A DNA stretch of 64,000 nucleotides, from positions 62,001-126,000 of the forward strand of contig CAKSSN010000003.1 of the NCBI GenBank assembly GCA_934489015.1. Reading direction: 5' to 3'. The stretch comes from an uncultured Clostridia bacterium. Lineage in GTDB: Bacteria; Bacillota; Clostridia; UBA1381. Positions 7,676 through 16,312 of the stretch are shown here, piece after piece. Below the pieces are notes generated by a model, which saw only the letters and a program-made list of their open reading frames with translations, was not told where the DNA came from and did no database searches. Both the position numbers and the translations under genes were made by a program. Each line of letters opens with the position of its first letter. The first letter of the stretch is position 1.

Positions 7676-9484
7676 ATGAAAAGGAACAAGCAATTTTACG
7701 AAAATTATTTGCCGGACTACAGCAGCTTTTTTGACGGAGCGAGGGATAGCGAAAAAATCGTATCTCGGCTGTTAAAAAGCTTTCTCAAATCCTACAAAAT
7801 GGAATTTGTTCTGTCAACAATCCTGTTTTGCATAAAGCATTGCGCCACATGGATTATCCCGATTATAACGGCGAATGTTATAAATATAGCAACACATCCC
7901 GAAAGTCACAGCGTTTCAGGTCTTTTTATCAACGGCATATTTTTAATTGCCGTAATTGCTCAAAATCTGCTGACGCACGTGTGGTATTCGGACTATACAA
8001 GCCGCGCGCTCAGAAGCATAGGCACGGGACTTAGAAATTCGCTTATTAAAAAGCTTCAGCAGCTTTCAATCACGTTTCATAACGAATTGAAGTCCGGAGC
8101 GCTGCAATCAAAATTTATAAGGGATATTGAGGCTATTGAGGGCTTTCTGCGGCAGATTATAATGAGCTTTATACCTTGCATTATTACCGTGCTTGTGACT
8201 GTTTCGGTGACTGTCGGGAAAAGCCTTATTGTAACGCTGTTTTTCGTTGTTATGATACCTATAAATGTTTTTCTGATAAAATTTTTCCATGCGAAAATAG
8301 GTCAGAATAACCGCATTTTCCGCCGAGATGTTGAAAACGTATCGTCAAATATAACAACCATGCTTGAAATGATTCCCGTCACAAAGGCGCACGGTCTTGA
8401 GAATGCGGAAATTCATAAAATGGAAAAAAGCCTTATGAATATGCAGAAAAACGGACTTAAGCTTGATCATTCGCAGGCGCAGTTCGGCTCAAGCGCATGG
8501 GTTGTAGGCACGGCAATGAGCGCGATATGCCTTGTTTTTACCGGGTACCTTGCCTACATAGGAAAAATTTCTGTCGGAGATGTTGTGTTATATCAGACGT
8601 ATTTTAACACAATTACGGCAAATATTCAGTCACTTTTAAATATTTATCCCGAAATTGCCAAAGGCACGGAGTCTATAAAGTCTGTTTCGGAAATAATGAT
8701 TTCTGACAGAATTGAGGATAACTCAAATAAAATCTGGCTTAAATATGTGCATGGTACGGTTGAATTTAAAAATGTGTCCTATAAATATCCGGGAAGCAGC
8801 AAGGAGGTTATTAAAAATCTTTCCTTTGATGTTGAGCCGGGCGACTGCGTTGCTTTTGTCGGCGCTTCAGGATCGGGAAAATCAACCGTTATGAACATGA
8901 TTATCGGATTTCTGCGCGCAACTGAGGGAGAGGTACTCATTGACGGGAAGCCTATAGAAGCGCTTAATTTGCAGCAGTATAGGCATTTTCTGTCGGTTGT
9001 GCCGCAAAACTGCATATTGTTTCCCGGAACTATAAGGGATAATATTGTTTACGGCCTTGATAACTATTCCGAAGAGGAGCTCCAAAAGGTTATAAAGCTG
9101 TCAAACATAGATGAATTTATAAATAAGCTTCCGGACGGAATTAATACTGTTGTCGAGGAACACGGGGGAAATCTCTCCGGCGGACAAAAGCAGAGAATTT
9201 CAATCGCAAGAGCGTTTATGCGTGACCCGAAAATTATTATTTTTGACGAAGCAACTTCAGCGCTTGATAATATATCCGAGCGTCATATACAGGAGGCCAT
9301 GTCGGAGCTTATTAAGGGAAGAACAACGTTTATAGTGGCGCATCGCCTTTCAACAATCCGCGATGCAAATAAAATAATTGTAATGGAAAACGGCAAGTGT
9401 GCGGAAATGGGTACATATGATGAGCTGATGAGCAAAAAGGGCAGGTTCTTTGAGCTTAAAACGCTGAGCGATATAGGTGCATAA
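7676..9484 (+). CDS. ABC exporter, fused permease and ATPase
   Basis: A 602-residue type IV ABC half-transporter: six membrane helices in residues about 45-330, then a complete nucleotide-binding domain. The ATPase motifs are all intact: Walker A 'GASGSGKST', signature 'LSGGQ', Walker B 'IIIFDEATSALD' and switch 'VAHRLST'. Half-transporters of this type dimerise and export lipids, peptides or drugs; the substrate cannot be inferred. It has its own promoter and stands alone, with no partner ABC gene adjacent, so a homodimer is likely. GGGGG precedes the ATG. Confidence 0.93.
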   Translation: MKRNKQFYENYLPDYSSFFDGARDSEKIVSRLLKSFLKSYKMEFVLSTILFCIKHCATWIIPIITANVINIATHPESHSVSGLFINGIFLIAVIAQNLLTHVWYSDYTSRALRSIGTGLRNSLIKKLQQLSITFHNELKSGALQSKFIRDIEAIEGFLRQIIMSFIPCIITVLVTVSVTVGKSLIVTLFFVVMIPINVFLIKFFHAKIGQNNRIFRRDVENVSSNITTMLEMIPVTKAHGLENAEIHKMEKSLMNMQKNGLKLDHSQAQFGSSAWVVGTAMSAICLVFTGYLAYIGKISVGDVVLYQTYFNTITANIQSLLNIYPEIAKGTESIKSVSEIMISDRIEDNSNKIWLKYVHGTVEFKNVSYKYPGSSKEVIKNLSFDVEPGDCVAFVGASGSGKSTVMNMIIGFLRATEGEVLIDGKPIEALNLQQYRHFLSVVPQNCILFPGTIRDNIVYGLDNYSEEELQKVIKLSNIDEFINKLPDGINTVVEEHGGNLSGGQKQRISIARAFMRDPKIIIFDEATSALDNISERHIQEAMSELIKGRTTFIVAHRLSTIRDANKIIVMENGKCAEMGTYDELMSKKGRFFELKTLSDIGA

Positions 9485-9548
9485 AATATTTAACGGAGAA
9501 GCCGAAATTAAGCGGACGGATAAAAAAGTAGCATAAAATTACCGATAT

Positions 9549-9582
9549 GTCAAGGGCGCCCTTTTAAGAGGATGCCCTTGAC
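9549..9582. repeat. inverted repeat after the ABC gene
   Basis: GTCAAGGGC pairs with GCCCTTGAC around a 16-nt centre. There is no T run, so it is a doubtful terminator; it may still end or protect the ABC transcript. Confidence 0.4.
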
Positions 9583-9611
9583 TTGATGGCAATTTCACGC
9601 TATAATGCAGC

Positions 9612-9646
9612 GCGGGCTGAAAGCCTTATTATGGCTTTCAGTCCGC
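9612..9646. repeat. 14-bp inverted repeat
   Basis: GCGGGCTGAAAGCC and GGCTTTCAGTCCGC flank a 7-nt loop, with one G-T pair. It is followed by A on the plus strand, so it is not a classical terminator in either direction. It lies between the ABC gene and the decayed surface gene. Confidence 0.5.
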
Positions 9647-9756
9647 AAAAAATAACTTGGATTATATCATCATTTTGGAGTCAAATTTGAGGTTTACATA
9701 AAATATGGGATGGCCCTTTATTCGATTATTATAATTATTATTAACACATTCTGTTT

Positions 9757-10519
9757 TTATAAAATAATTTCTTTTGTATCACAAATAGGCTTTAGTGTAT
9801 TAAAACTATTCCACCACATTAATTTAGCTGTTTTAGCGTTTTTTGGAGAGGATACGCTTATTTGTGTTTCGGTGTCATTAAAGCTTTTTAATGATATAAA
9901 TTTTCCGTTTTCATCATAAAAAGAAACCAAATATTATCCCTGTTGTATTTTCCTTGCTTGTCAATGTATAATCAACATTATTTACTTTAATGTTTACACT
10001 CCGTTTTGATGTGATAATTGCTTCCCCTTGTACCAAACCGACCTTTACGGGATTTAGGTCACCGTCAACTATATCACCTTCATCAAACGAAACCGATATA
10101 TCATAACTTCCTTCTGTTTTCGGAGCTGTAAATGTCAGATACGCAATAACGCCGTTGGAAGTATCAGCTTCCAAGCCGTCCCATACAAGTACAAACGGGC
10201 CGGAGGAATAGCTCTCGGGTTTTGTCATTGTCAGACTTGAAAATCCGTCTCCCTTTGTTATATTCGTTAATGTAAGGGATGTACTGTAATCAAATGTTAA
10301 TGTTGCTCCGCACGCTCCTGTATTTCCGTCAATTCTCACAGGCACGGTAAAGCTTTCTCCCGGTTGTGCTGTAACGGTATCGACTGTAATTATCGTACCC
10401 GAAACAGGTGCAGAATCTTCAACAGTAATACTTCCGTTTTTCAGAGTTACATTAACAGGTGAAAGCGTTCCGTCAACAATATCCCCCTCATCATATGAAA
10501 CATTTATAGCCACGTGCAA
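9757..10519 (-). pseudogene. remnant of a secreted protein with cohesin-like domain, truncated and frameshifted
   Basis: Residues of the open frame 9914-10519 form one complete cohesin-like beta sandwich ('GESFTVPVRIDGN', 'TLTFDYS', 'GVIAYLTF'). It is preceded by the last 20 or so residues of a second copy: 'SYDEGDIVDG' recurs later as 'SFDEGDIVDG'. The frame stops at 9914, but the next frame continues from the T run at about 9917-9921 through 'FYDENGKFISLKSF' to a stop at 9757. That tail ends in 'AKLMWWNSLNTLKP', a C-terminal module seen in two other proteins of this window. So the gene has lost its 5' part next to an insertion sequence and has a one-base frameshift. It is probably a remnant of a surface or carbohydrate-binding protein. 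Confidence 0.8.
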
Positions 10520-10561
10520 AACTCCAAAGACATAGAGTTCATGCGGTTTTACGGACGTGGC
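10509..10561. repeat. subterminal palindrome at the IS/pseudogene junction
   Basis: GCCACGT (10509-10515) and ACGTGGC (10555-10561) are inverted around further matching pieces (CAAAAC against GTTTT). It lies exactly where similarity to the cohesin-like gene ends, so it is either part of the IS end or a separate small insertion. Confidence 0.45.
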
Positions 10562-10602
10562 GAATCCGTTTTGTCACTATAAATTAACATTTAATGTATA
10601 GA

Positions 10603-10666
10603 AAAAACCACTCTGATTTGGTATAATATAGTTGTAAACAAAATCCCACAAAGGAGAGTGGTTTTT
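10603..10666 (+). promoter_or_regulatory. IS promoter inside a fold-back hairpin
   Basis: AAAAACCACTCT (10603-10614) is perfectly complementary to AGAGTGGTTTTT (10655-10666). The extended -10 (TGG then TATAAT, 10619-10627) lies in the loop, so the element's own mRNA begins after the left arm and leaves the AAGGAGAG ribosome site free. Read-through mRNA from outside would contain both arms and bury that site. Confidence 0.6.
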
Positions 10667-11935
10667 ATCTATCGTCAAGAAATTTTAAAAGACGTCAGTC
10701 TTTTTACTTCACAACCAAAAGCTAAATTTTACGATGAACTATTCATCAATTTGGACTTAAGCTGTATTCCGGCTTACAATTCCAAAATCGGTCGTACAGG
10801 TTACAGCAATCACGCTATGATTTGTGCCTTTATCGTCATGAAATGCGAGGGCTTCTCTCAAATTTCTGACTTGCACGACTATCTGTCAAACAATCTGATT
10901 ATCGCTCATTACTGCGGTTTTGACATATCCCGTGAATTACCTTCTTATGCAAAATTCACCCGATTTATCCGCGAATTTGATAACAATATGCTTCAAACCG
11001 TTATGCAATCGCAGGTACTGAAAGCTGCCGGTTTATCGTTGATTGATTCATCTTTTATCGCTTTGGATGCTACGCCTGTTAAGGCTAATGTTTCTAACAA
11101 CAATCCTAAGTCCTTTAAAAAGGATAAGTTTTCTAAAACTTCTCCTCCAAAGGCTGACAAGGATTGCAGGCTTGGTGTTCAAACCGCTTCCAATCAGCAT
11201 AACGAAAAGAAGTATGAATTTTATTGGGGTTACAAAAATCATATTCTTGTCGACTGTATATCGGGTTTACCCGTTTGTGAATTAACAACCGGTGCCAATG
11301 TTTCCGACAGTTCTGTAACTCTCGAAATTCTCAAAAGAGCAAATTCTTTTCTTCCGTTAGCGGAATGTACGTTTTTAGCCGACAAAGCCTATGATGTTAA
11401 AGCTATTTACAATACTGTTCATGATACATACAACGGTGATTGCTTTATTGCCTTAAACAAACGAAACACCAAAAATCCCAAAAAGCTGCCGGCAGGAAAT
11501 ATCATTTGCGAAGCCGGACTGGCAATGCATAAAGACGGCAAGTTTTCAGACAACGATCGAACGCGGCAGAAATACTGCTGTCCGTTTAAACGTTCTAAAA
11601 GCGGCAGATGCCCCTGCAATCACAAATGCTGGAATAACGGTAAGAAAAATCGCGGCTGTACTAAATACGTAACTATTCCGGATGATTACAGGCTTTCTAT
11701 TGACAGAAGCTCAATAGCTTTTAAATCTGTTTATGCTCTCAGAACAGAAGCCGAAAGATACAATTCGCGCTTTAAGCAGACAGGCTGCGAAAGAGTTTTT
11801 GTCCGCAGCGGCAATTCTGTTAAAAATCTTAATACAATTGCTCATATATCGCTCTTATCGATTGCAATTGCTGCCGTTATCACTAAGAAAGATGTTTCTT
11901 ATCGCAGCGTGAAAACTTTAAAACGACTTGCATGA
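10658..11935 (+). CDS. DDE transposase, IS1182-like
   Basis: A 425-residue transposase with an N-terminal DUF772-type domain (about residues 20-110) and a DDE catalytic core. Candidate catalytic residues are Asp in 'FIALDATPVKA', Asp in 'FLADKAYD' and Glu in 'RTEAERYNSRFK'. The segment between the second Asp and the Glu contains a Cys-rich patch ('KYCCPFKRSKSGRCPCNHKC') typical of this group. The frame is intact, so the element may be active. The start is unclear: the first in-frame GTG (10658) sits inside the ribosome binding site and there is no nearby ATG, so a non-standard start a few codons later is possible. Confidence 0.9.
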   Translation: MVFIYRQEILKDVSLFTSQPKAKFYDELFINLDLSCIPAYNSKIGRTGYSNHAMICAFIVMKCEGFSQISDLHDYLSNNLIIAHYCGFDISRELPSYAKFTRFIREFDNNMLQTVMQSQVLKAAGLSLIDSSFIALDATPVKANVSNNNPKSFKKDKFSKTSPPKADKDCRLGVQTASNQHNEKKYEFYWGYKNHILVDCISGLPVCELTTGANVSDSSVTLEILKRANSFLPLAECTFLADKAYDVKAIYNTVHDTYNGDCFIALNKRNTKNPKKLPAGNIICEAGLAMHKDGKFSDNDRTRQKYCCPFKRSKSGRCPCNHKCWNNGKKNRGCTKYVTIPDDYRLSIDRSSIAFKSVYALRTEAERYNSRFKQTGCERVFVRSGNSVKNLNTIAHISLLSIAIAAVITKKDVSYRSVKTLKRLA

Positions 11936-12108
11936 CTTTTTTAACTGAAAATTTTTGAATTTCGCCGTAAGGTTTGTTTGCTATACCCTTTTTTGCTATT
12001 ATTCGCTTTTGTTGTTTTGTTTGGCTTTGTTGATGTTTTATTTACTTTTCATTTCATATGTTTTGCACCTCTCTATTCTGAATGTTATATTATACGTAAA
12101 AAGCGCCG

Positions 12109-12342
12109 CTACATCTGCCTTTTTTGCAGCAAAAAAGCAATAGCTTCGTCTTTTGATGTAAGCAACGGCTTTTCTCCGTAGAAGTATTCTATTGCATCCA
12201 AAAGAACGGAAAGAGAATATTCTTCAAGCCTTATGAAGGTCAAGACGTGCATGGCCCTGTCTCTGTCTCTGCCGAAACGCAAATCGGAAATATGCATGCA
12301 ACCGACCCTATCTTTTAATATCTCAAATAAATCTTTTTCCAT
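12109..12342 (-). CDS. small hypothetical protein
   Basis: A 77-residue acidic, soluble protein ('HISDLRFGRDRDRAMHVL') with no recognised motif. The ATG has AAGGATGG about 8-10 nt upstream, and codon use is normal for the region. It lies directly after a palindrome-rich segment and the tyrosine recombinase on the same strand, so it would be the first gene transcribed out of that segment. I do not know the function. Confidence 0.5.
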   Translation of the reverse strand: MEKDLFEILKDRVGCMHISDLRFGRDRDRAMHVLTFIRLEEYSLSVLLDAIEYFYGEKPLLTSKDEAIAFLLQKRQM

Positions 12343-12399
12343 AGTCAGCCATCCTTGATTACAAAGCGTTTACTCTGCCGATAACTTATTTTCAGTGTA

Positions 12400-12701
12400 T
12401 TTACAACATAATTGAGATTATGTTGTAAATGGGTGTTTGCCTTATGCAAACCATTGAAAAACATGAAGTTTTCTTGAATGTTTTTTGCATAAAAGCGCTT
12501 GCTAAACAGACCAATGATATTGCAAATATAACATTGGTCTGAATTTCCGTATCCTTTTTTTTGTTGCATAGTGACGAAATTTTGGAGATAAACGGGAAAG
12601 AAATCGCAAACTATTGACAAATTCGACTTTTTCTGATAAAATATATGTAGATAAGTATATCTTTTTTTCGACAGGCACAACATAATCGCAATTATGTTGT
12701 G
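12400..12701. repeat. palindrome-dense segment between recombinase and small ORF
   Basis: Four hairpins lie in 300 bp. 12400-12429 is a perfect 13-4-13 palindrome and 12676-12701 a perfect 11-4-11 palindrome; both share the arm ACAACATAAT. Between them are CAGACCAATG/CATTGGTCTG (12507-12541) and GTTTGC/GCAAAC (12435-12451). No convincing gene covers this stretch. The two matching palindromes bracket a block of about 250 bp beside a tyrosine recombinase, which suggests a recombination or regulatory cassette. Confidence 0.7.
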
Positions 12702-12704
12702 TTT

Positions 12705-13550
12705 TTAACATCGCAAAAGACCAAACTTTTGCAACTGTTTCATATGCTCTGTTCCGCTTTCCGCAGTGTAAATTCTTGTAGTGTTAATATTGGAATGTCC
12801 GAGTATATCAGCAAGTCTTACAATATCTTTTTGCAGGGAATAATAAGTTCTTGCAAAAAGATGGCGAAAGTTATGCGGAAACACTTTTTCTTTTGACACT
12901 CCCGCACTCTCGCACAGCTCCTTTAACATTCTCCATATATTCGATCTGTCAAGAGGCGTACCTGTTCTCGTAACAAAGAGGCTGCCGCTTTTGATACCCT
13001 GTTTCGACGCATACTTTTGCAGGATAATACACAGCTTTTTGGGCAGAAAAACCTGCCTTATTTTTCCCTTGCAGTTTATTATTGCCTGTCTGCGTTTTAT
13101 GGCCTCAAATGTTACAAATTTAATTTCCGATACCCGAAGTCCTGTGCTTGCAATCGTCTGTATCAGATAATACAGCTTTTCGTTTTTCCTGTCCTTTGCC
13201 GCCGTCAGCAGCCTTTCATACTCTGTTTTTGTCAGTTTCTTTGACTTGTCTGCAAAAATCTTACGCTGTGTTTTCAATGTTTTTACCTTCATTTTGTGCC
13301 AATCGGCATATTCAAAGAACATATTGAGCGAGGACAGTATCGAATTAACACTTGCGGTTTTATATTGCGCAATCAGGCGTTCTTTATATTGAATGACCCT
13401 TTCCTTGCGCGGAATTTCTCCGCCGAGCCATTTAACAAACGCTGTAACGTCACGAATATATTTCTCGACGGTGGCGTCCGATTTTTCTTCGTTTACAAGA
13501 TATTTTCTGAATTTTTGAATTTGTTTTTCGGTTATACTCTGTAATTTCAT
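12705..13550 (-). CDS. tyrosine recombinase (phage-integrase family)
   Basis: A 281-residue Xer/integrase-like recombinase. It has an N-terminal SAM-like core-binding domain (residues about 5-85) and a C-terminal catalytic domain. Active-site residues are visible: Arg in 'STGLRVSEI', Lys in 'INCKGKIRQ', His-x-x-Arg in 'PHNFRHLFA', His in 'LGHSNI' and Tyr in 'TTRIYT'. I start at the ATG at 13550 because GAAAGGAAG lies 8-9 nt upstream; the frame is open further but without a ribosome site. A close relative, truncated before the catalytic residues, lies at 18321-18749. The palindrome block directly downstream is a possible substrate. Confidence 0.9.
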   Translation of the reverse strand: MKLQSITEKQIQKFRKYLVNEEKSDATVEKYIRDVTAFVKWLGGEIPRKERVIQYKERLIAQYKTASVNSILSSLNMFFEYADWHKMKVKTLKTQRKIFADKSKKLTKTEYERLLTAAKDRKNEKLYYLIQTIASTGLRVSEIKFVTFEAIKRRQAIINCKGKIRQVFLPKKLCIILQKYASKQGIKSGSLFVTRTGTPLDRSNIWRMLKELCESAGVSKEKVFPHNFRHLFARTYYSLQKDIVRLADILGHSNINTTRIYTAESGTEHMKQLQKFGLLRC

Positions 13551-13692
13551 ATTGACCGCTTCCTTTCTTTTCACCATATATATTGTACCACTCAGGCAAA
13601 ATTTATAAATTGAAGCTGTCAACAGTTTGCTCCTTTATCTCCGATTTTGTCAAACTTGCCGTAAAACGAGTCTTACTATTGCCGAATTATAT

Positions 13693-13743
13693 AAAAGCCG
13701 CCCGACAATAAAGGCATGTTGCCTCTATGCCGGGCGGCTTTTT
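13693..13743. terminator. bidirectional terminator after the redox operon
   Basis: AAAAGCCGCCCG (13693-13704) pairs with CGGGCGGCTTTT (13731-13742), with a smaller AGGCA/TGCCT hairpin inside. On the minus strand it ends the TlpA-like operon. The rest of 13551-13866 is AT-rich and holds no supportable gene. Confidence 0.85.
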
Positions 13744-13866
13744 CTGCCGTCTGAAACCCTCGTTTTAAAAAGGCTTATTTTAATTTTTTTATTTAACAAT
13801 TACATACCATAAACCGACGCAGGATTTTTATGGTATATTTGCACGAGCATTATTTTAATATTATTC

Positions 13867-14784
13867 TCATTTCATATCGGCATCAATACATTGGTCGATT
13901 AATGATTTCAGCTTCTCCATTTGCGATTTGCCGGTAACGGCGCCGACAATCGGTTCTCCGACGATGCTACCGCTGCGGTCAACCACATATGTTGTGGGAT
14001 AGGCGTATACATTTTCGACAAACTTTCCCGCCTCGCTGTCAGAATCAAAGTATACGTTCCGATAGGAGGCGTCTTTCTTTTTCAAAACTGCCTTTGCTTC
14101 GGATATTGCCGCTTCATCTCCGTCTAGCGTGAAAGAATTTATTCCGATGAGAGAGCCGCCTTTCCCGGAAAGCTCCTCATTCAGCGCATCGAGTTCGGAA
14201 AGCTCACCCACGCAGGGAGAGCAGGTAGTAAACCAAAAGTTTACCACCGTGACAGCATTGCCTGAAAACAGCTCATCACTCTTTATTTCGTTCCCGTCCA
14301 GATCCTTTCCTTCAAAGGAGGGAAAATTTCCCGTACTGCCGTTATCGGATGGCATACTCATATCATTATCCGACGATTTTTGCGCTGCATCCGGATATTT
14401 TTTTTCAATCATAGTCAGCTTATTTTCAATATCCCGGATTTTCTCCGCTTCACCCTTGAGCAATTTAAGCTCGTCCTCCGTAAACCGTTCCTTGACGGTG
14501 TCAATGGTTTTGAGAAGAAAATCACCGTAGTTTTTACCGTCCTCCTGCAAAGTCATACCTTTGTCCGCCGCCGCAAAAACTTGTTCCCAAAGCTTTGTAT
14601 TCTCCGCCAGAATCGAATTTTCATGTGCCATCAGTTCTTTATGCATTGCTACCGCTTCTTTGGCATTTTTCGGTTCATTTTCCATACCGTTCAATTTGTT
14701 TTTATCCGCCGTTGTGCAGGCTGCCGTAACCAACACCACCAGCGCAAGCGTCAGCACCTCTGTTATAAGTTTCTTTATATTCAT
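13867..14784 (-). CDS. TlpA-like thioredoxin-fold lipoprotein
   Basis: A 305-residue lipoprotein: a signal peptide with lipobox 'LVTAAC' near residues 18-23, a helical charged spacer (residues 30-165) and a C-terminal TlpA/redoxin domain. The redox motif is C-S-P-C in 'WFTTCSPCVGEL', and the cis-Pro loop is 'AYPTTYVVD'. It should act as a thiol-disulfide oxidoreductase on the outer face of the membrane. I start at 14784, where GGAGG precedes the ATG and the signal peptide begins; the longer frame has no ribosome site. Its position after a membrane ferredoxin and a CXXC peptide suggests that they supply its electrons. Confidence 0.88.
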   Translation of the reverse strand: MNIKKLITEVLTLALVVLVTAACTTADKNKLNGMENEPKNAKEAVAMHKELMAHENSILAENTKLWEQVFAAADKGMTLQEDGKNYGDFLLKTIDTVKERFTEDELKLLKGEAEKIRDIENKLTMIEKKYPDAAQKSSDNDMSMPSDNGSTGNFPSFEGKDLDGNEIKSDELFSGNAVTVVNFWFTTCSPCVGELSELDALNEELSGKGGSLIGINSFTLDGDEAAISEAKAVLKKKDASYRNVYFDSDSEAGKFVENVYAYPTTYVVDRSGSIVGEPIVGAVTGKSQMEKLKSLIDQCIDADMK

Positions 14785-14803
14785 GTTTATTCCTCCTGAT
14801 TTT

Positions 14804-15709
14804 TTATTTATCATCTGCGGCATTTGCGCCGCTTTTATCTTTACCTTCTCCGAAGCCGTAATGAAAACTAACGGCGTTTGTCGGACATTCCCGGACGCAC
14901 ATACCGCAGCGAATACATTCGGTATGGTTAGGCGTTTTCGTTACGTCCACAGCCATTTTGCAAGCTTTTGCGCATTTTCCGCAGGCTACACATTTGCCGA
15001 TATCCACTTTCATTTGAAACAGTGAAACCTTGTTCAGCAGGGCATAGAACGCACCAAGCGGACACAGCCATTTGCAGAACGGTCTGTAAAACAACACGCT
15101 TACCGCAATTACTGCAATCAAAACGCTGAATTTCCAGGCAAACAATACTCCGAGTGCAGACCGAATACCGGAATTGACAACGGACAGCGGAATTGCCCCC
15201 TCTAACACACCCTGCGGACAAATATACTTGCAGAAAAAGGGGTCACCCATTCCGACATCGTTTACCGCCAATGCCGGCAACAGAAACACCGTTACCAAGA
15301 GAACAGCGTATTTAATCCAAGTCAAATATTTCAGCTTTTTAGTTGAAAACTTTTTTGTCGGGATTTTATGCAGCAGTTCCTGAAACCAGCCGAACGGACA
15401 CAAAAAGCCGCAGATAAAGCGCCCCAGCAATACTCCGAGCAATATAAGAGTTCCTGTAATATAATATGAGAAACCATATTTTGCAGATCCCGCTGCCGTT
15501 TGAAGCGCACCGATAGGGCAGGCTCCGGATGCCGCAGGACAGGAGTAGCAGTTAAGTCCCGGCACACATACTGTTTTTCCGGCTCCCCGATAAATTTCGC
15601 CCTTCAGAAAATTTGGCAGATGCAGGTTGCTCAACAGAGCCGCCGCTGCCTGAATGTACCCGCGAAAGCGAGTCAATTTTTGTGATATACCTGAAAATTT
15701 CTTACCCAA
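14804..15709 (-). CDS. NapH-like membrane 4Fe-4S protein
   Basis: A 301-residue polytopic membrane protein. The N-terminal part has a Cys-rich loop ('CVPGLNCYSCPAASGAC') and paired 'CGFLCPFGWFQ', 'CKYICPQG' and 'CKWLCPLGAFYA' motifs, as in NapH/CcoG-type quinol or ferredoxin electron-transfer proteins. The C-terminus has two classical 4Fe-4S motifs ('CVACGKCAKAC' and 'CIRCGMCVREC'). It would carry electrons between cytoplasmic donors and a membrane or outer-face acceptor. The start is TTG and overlaps the last 8 nt of the CXXC peptide gene, implying translational coupling. Confidence 0.88.
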   Translation of the reverse strand: MGKKFSGISQKLTRFRGYIQAAAALLSNLHLPNFLKGEIYRGAGKTVCVPGLNCYSCPAASGACPIGALQTAAGSAKYGFSYYITGTLILLGVLLGRFICGFLCPFGWFQELLHKIPTKKFSTKKLKYLTWIKYAVLLVTVFLLPALAVNDVGMGDPFFCKYICPQGVLEGAIPLSVVNSGIRSALGVLFAWKFSVLIAVIAVSVLFYRPFCKWLCPLGAFYALLNKVSLFQMKVDIGKCVACGKCAKACKMAVDVTKTPNHTECIRCGMCVRECPTNAVSFHYGFGEGKDKSGANAADDK

Positions 15710-15845
15710 TTCCTACACACTCCAGACATAACCTGATTGCCTTGCTCAGCACGGTCGCCGCCTCACCACGCAAAGCTCCGGCGCATAGCATTACTGTTCC
15801 GACAGCCAAAAGCAAAGTCTGCACCGCCGCCTTTTTCCAATGCAT
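15702..15845 (-). CDS. small CXXC membrane peptide (CD1871A-like)
   Basis: A 47-residue peptide with one membrane helix (residues about 8-25) and the C-terminal motif 'ICLECVGIG'-like 'LCLECVGIG', i.e. C-x-x-C close to the end. Peptides of this type are annotated in Clostridioides as the CD1871A CXXC family and usually precede a 4Fe-4S membrane protein, as here. AAAGGATG lies 9 nt before the ATG. The function is unknown; the C-x-x-C could ligate a metal cluster or act as a dithiol for the ferredoxin protein it overlaps. Confidence 0.8.
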   Translation of the reverse strand: MHWKKAAVQTLLLAVGTVMLCAGALRGEAATVLSKAIRLCLECVGIG

Positions 15846-15878
15846 AATTGCCACATCCTTTCTTTATCCGGTTTCGGA

Positions 15879-16271
15879 TTATATATTGTTTTCCGTTTTA
15901 CATTCCGGGCAGATTCCCTCGAACACGGCTCTGTGACGAAATACCGTGTAACCGGTCGCATTTGCAACCTTTTCATTCGGATCGGAAAGATAATTAAACG
16001 GAATATCAATTACCTTTCCGCATTTAAGACAGATAATATGATAGTGAAGGTCTGTTCTCAAATCATATCTGTCTGCACCCGGCACCTTGATATGAAGTAT
16101 TTCTCCGTCCTCTGACAGACAGTTTAAATTGCGGTATACGGTACCCTGACTGATTTTTCCGTCAATTGCATGAACCTCCTCACATATCGTATTGGCGGTC
16201 GGATGATTTGTGTGGCTTCTGACCGTTTCCAGAACGATTCTGCGCTGTTTTGTTTCCCTGTGTTTCAGCAT
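15879..16271 (-). CDS. Fur/PerR family metalloregulator
   Basis: A 130-residue regulator with the Fur winged helix (residues about 8-80, 'KISQGTVYRNLNCLSE') and a metal-binding dimerisation domain. The structural zinc site is C-x-x-C twice ('CLKC' and 'CPEC'), and 'DLHYHI' gives the regulatory-metal His ligands. PerR is the most likely subtype because of the redox gene neighbours, but Fur or Zur cannot be excluded. It is the first recognised gene of an operon whose promoter carries a perfect palindromic operator at the start site, so autorepression is expected. The leader upstream is about 190 nt long. Confidence 0.88.
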   Translation of the reverse strand: MLKHRETKQRRIVLETVRSHTNHPTANTICEEVHAIDGKISQGTVYRNLNCLSEDGEILHIKVPGADRYDLRTDLHYHIICLKCGKVIDIPFNYLSDPNEKVANATGYTVFRHRAVFEGICPECKTENNI

Positions 16272-16312
16272 TATTTATGCACTCCCCTAAGTTTTGTCAT
16301 ATTTCAAATTTG

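Larger units (their letters stand above)
10559..11966. mobile_element. insertion sequence, IS1182-like
   Basis: A single intact DDE transposase gene flanked by short imperfect inverted ends: GGCGAA at 10559-10564 and TTCGCC at 11961-11966. The exact termini are uncertain because the inverted similarity beyond these six bases is weak, and I see no convincing target duplication. The element separates the truncated cohesin-like gene from the recombinase region. Confidence 0.6.

Noticed and set aside
9549..9582. Strong terminator of the ABC exporter gene
   Set aside because: The stem is good, but no T run follows, so I list it only as an inverted repeat.
9710..9919. A plus-strand 69-codon hydrophobic frame
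   Set aside because: It lies opposite the frameshifted tail of the cohesin-like pseudogene, whose reading is convincing, so it is an antisense shadow.
12345..12683. A minus-strand 112-codon frame downstream of the recombinase
   Set aside because: It consists largely of the palindromes and has no ribosome site or recognisable sequence; the hairpins explain the region better.
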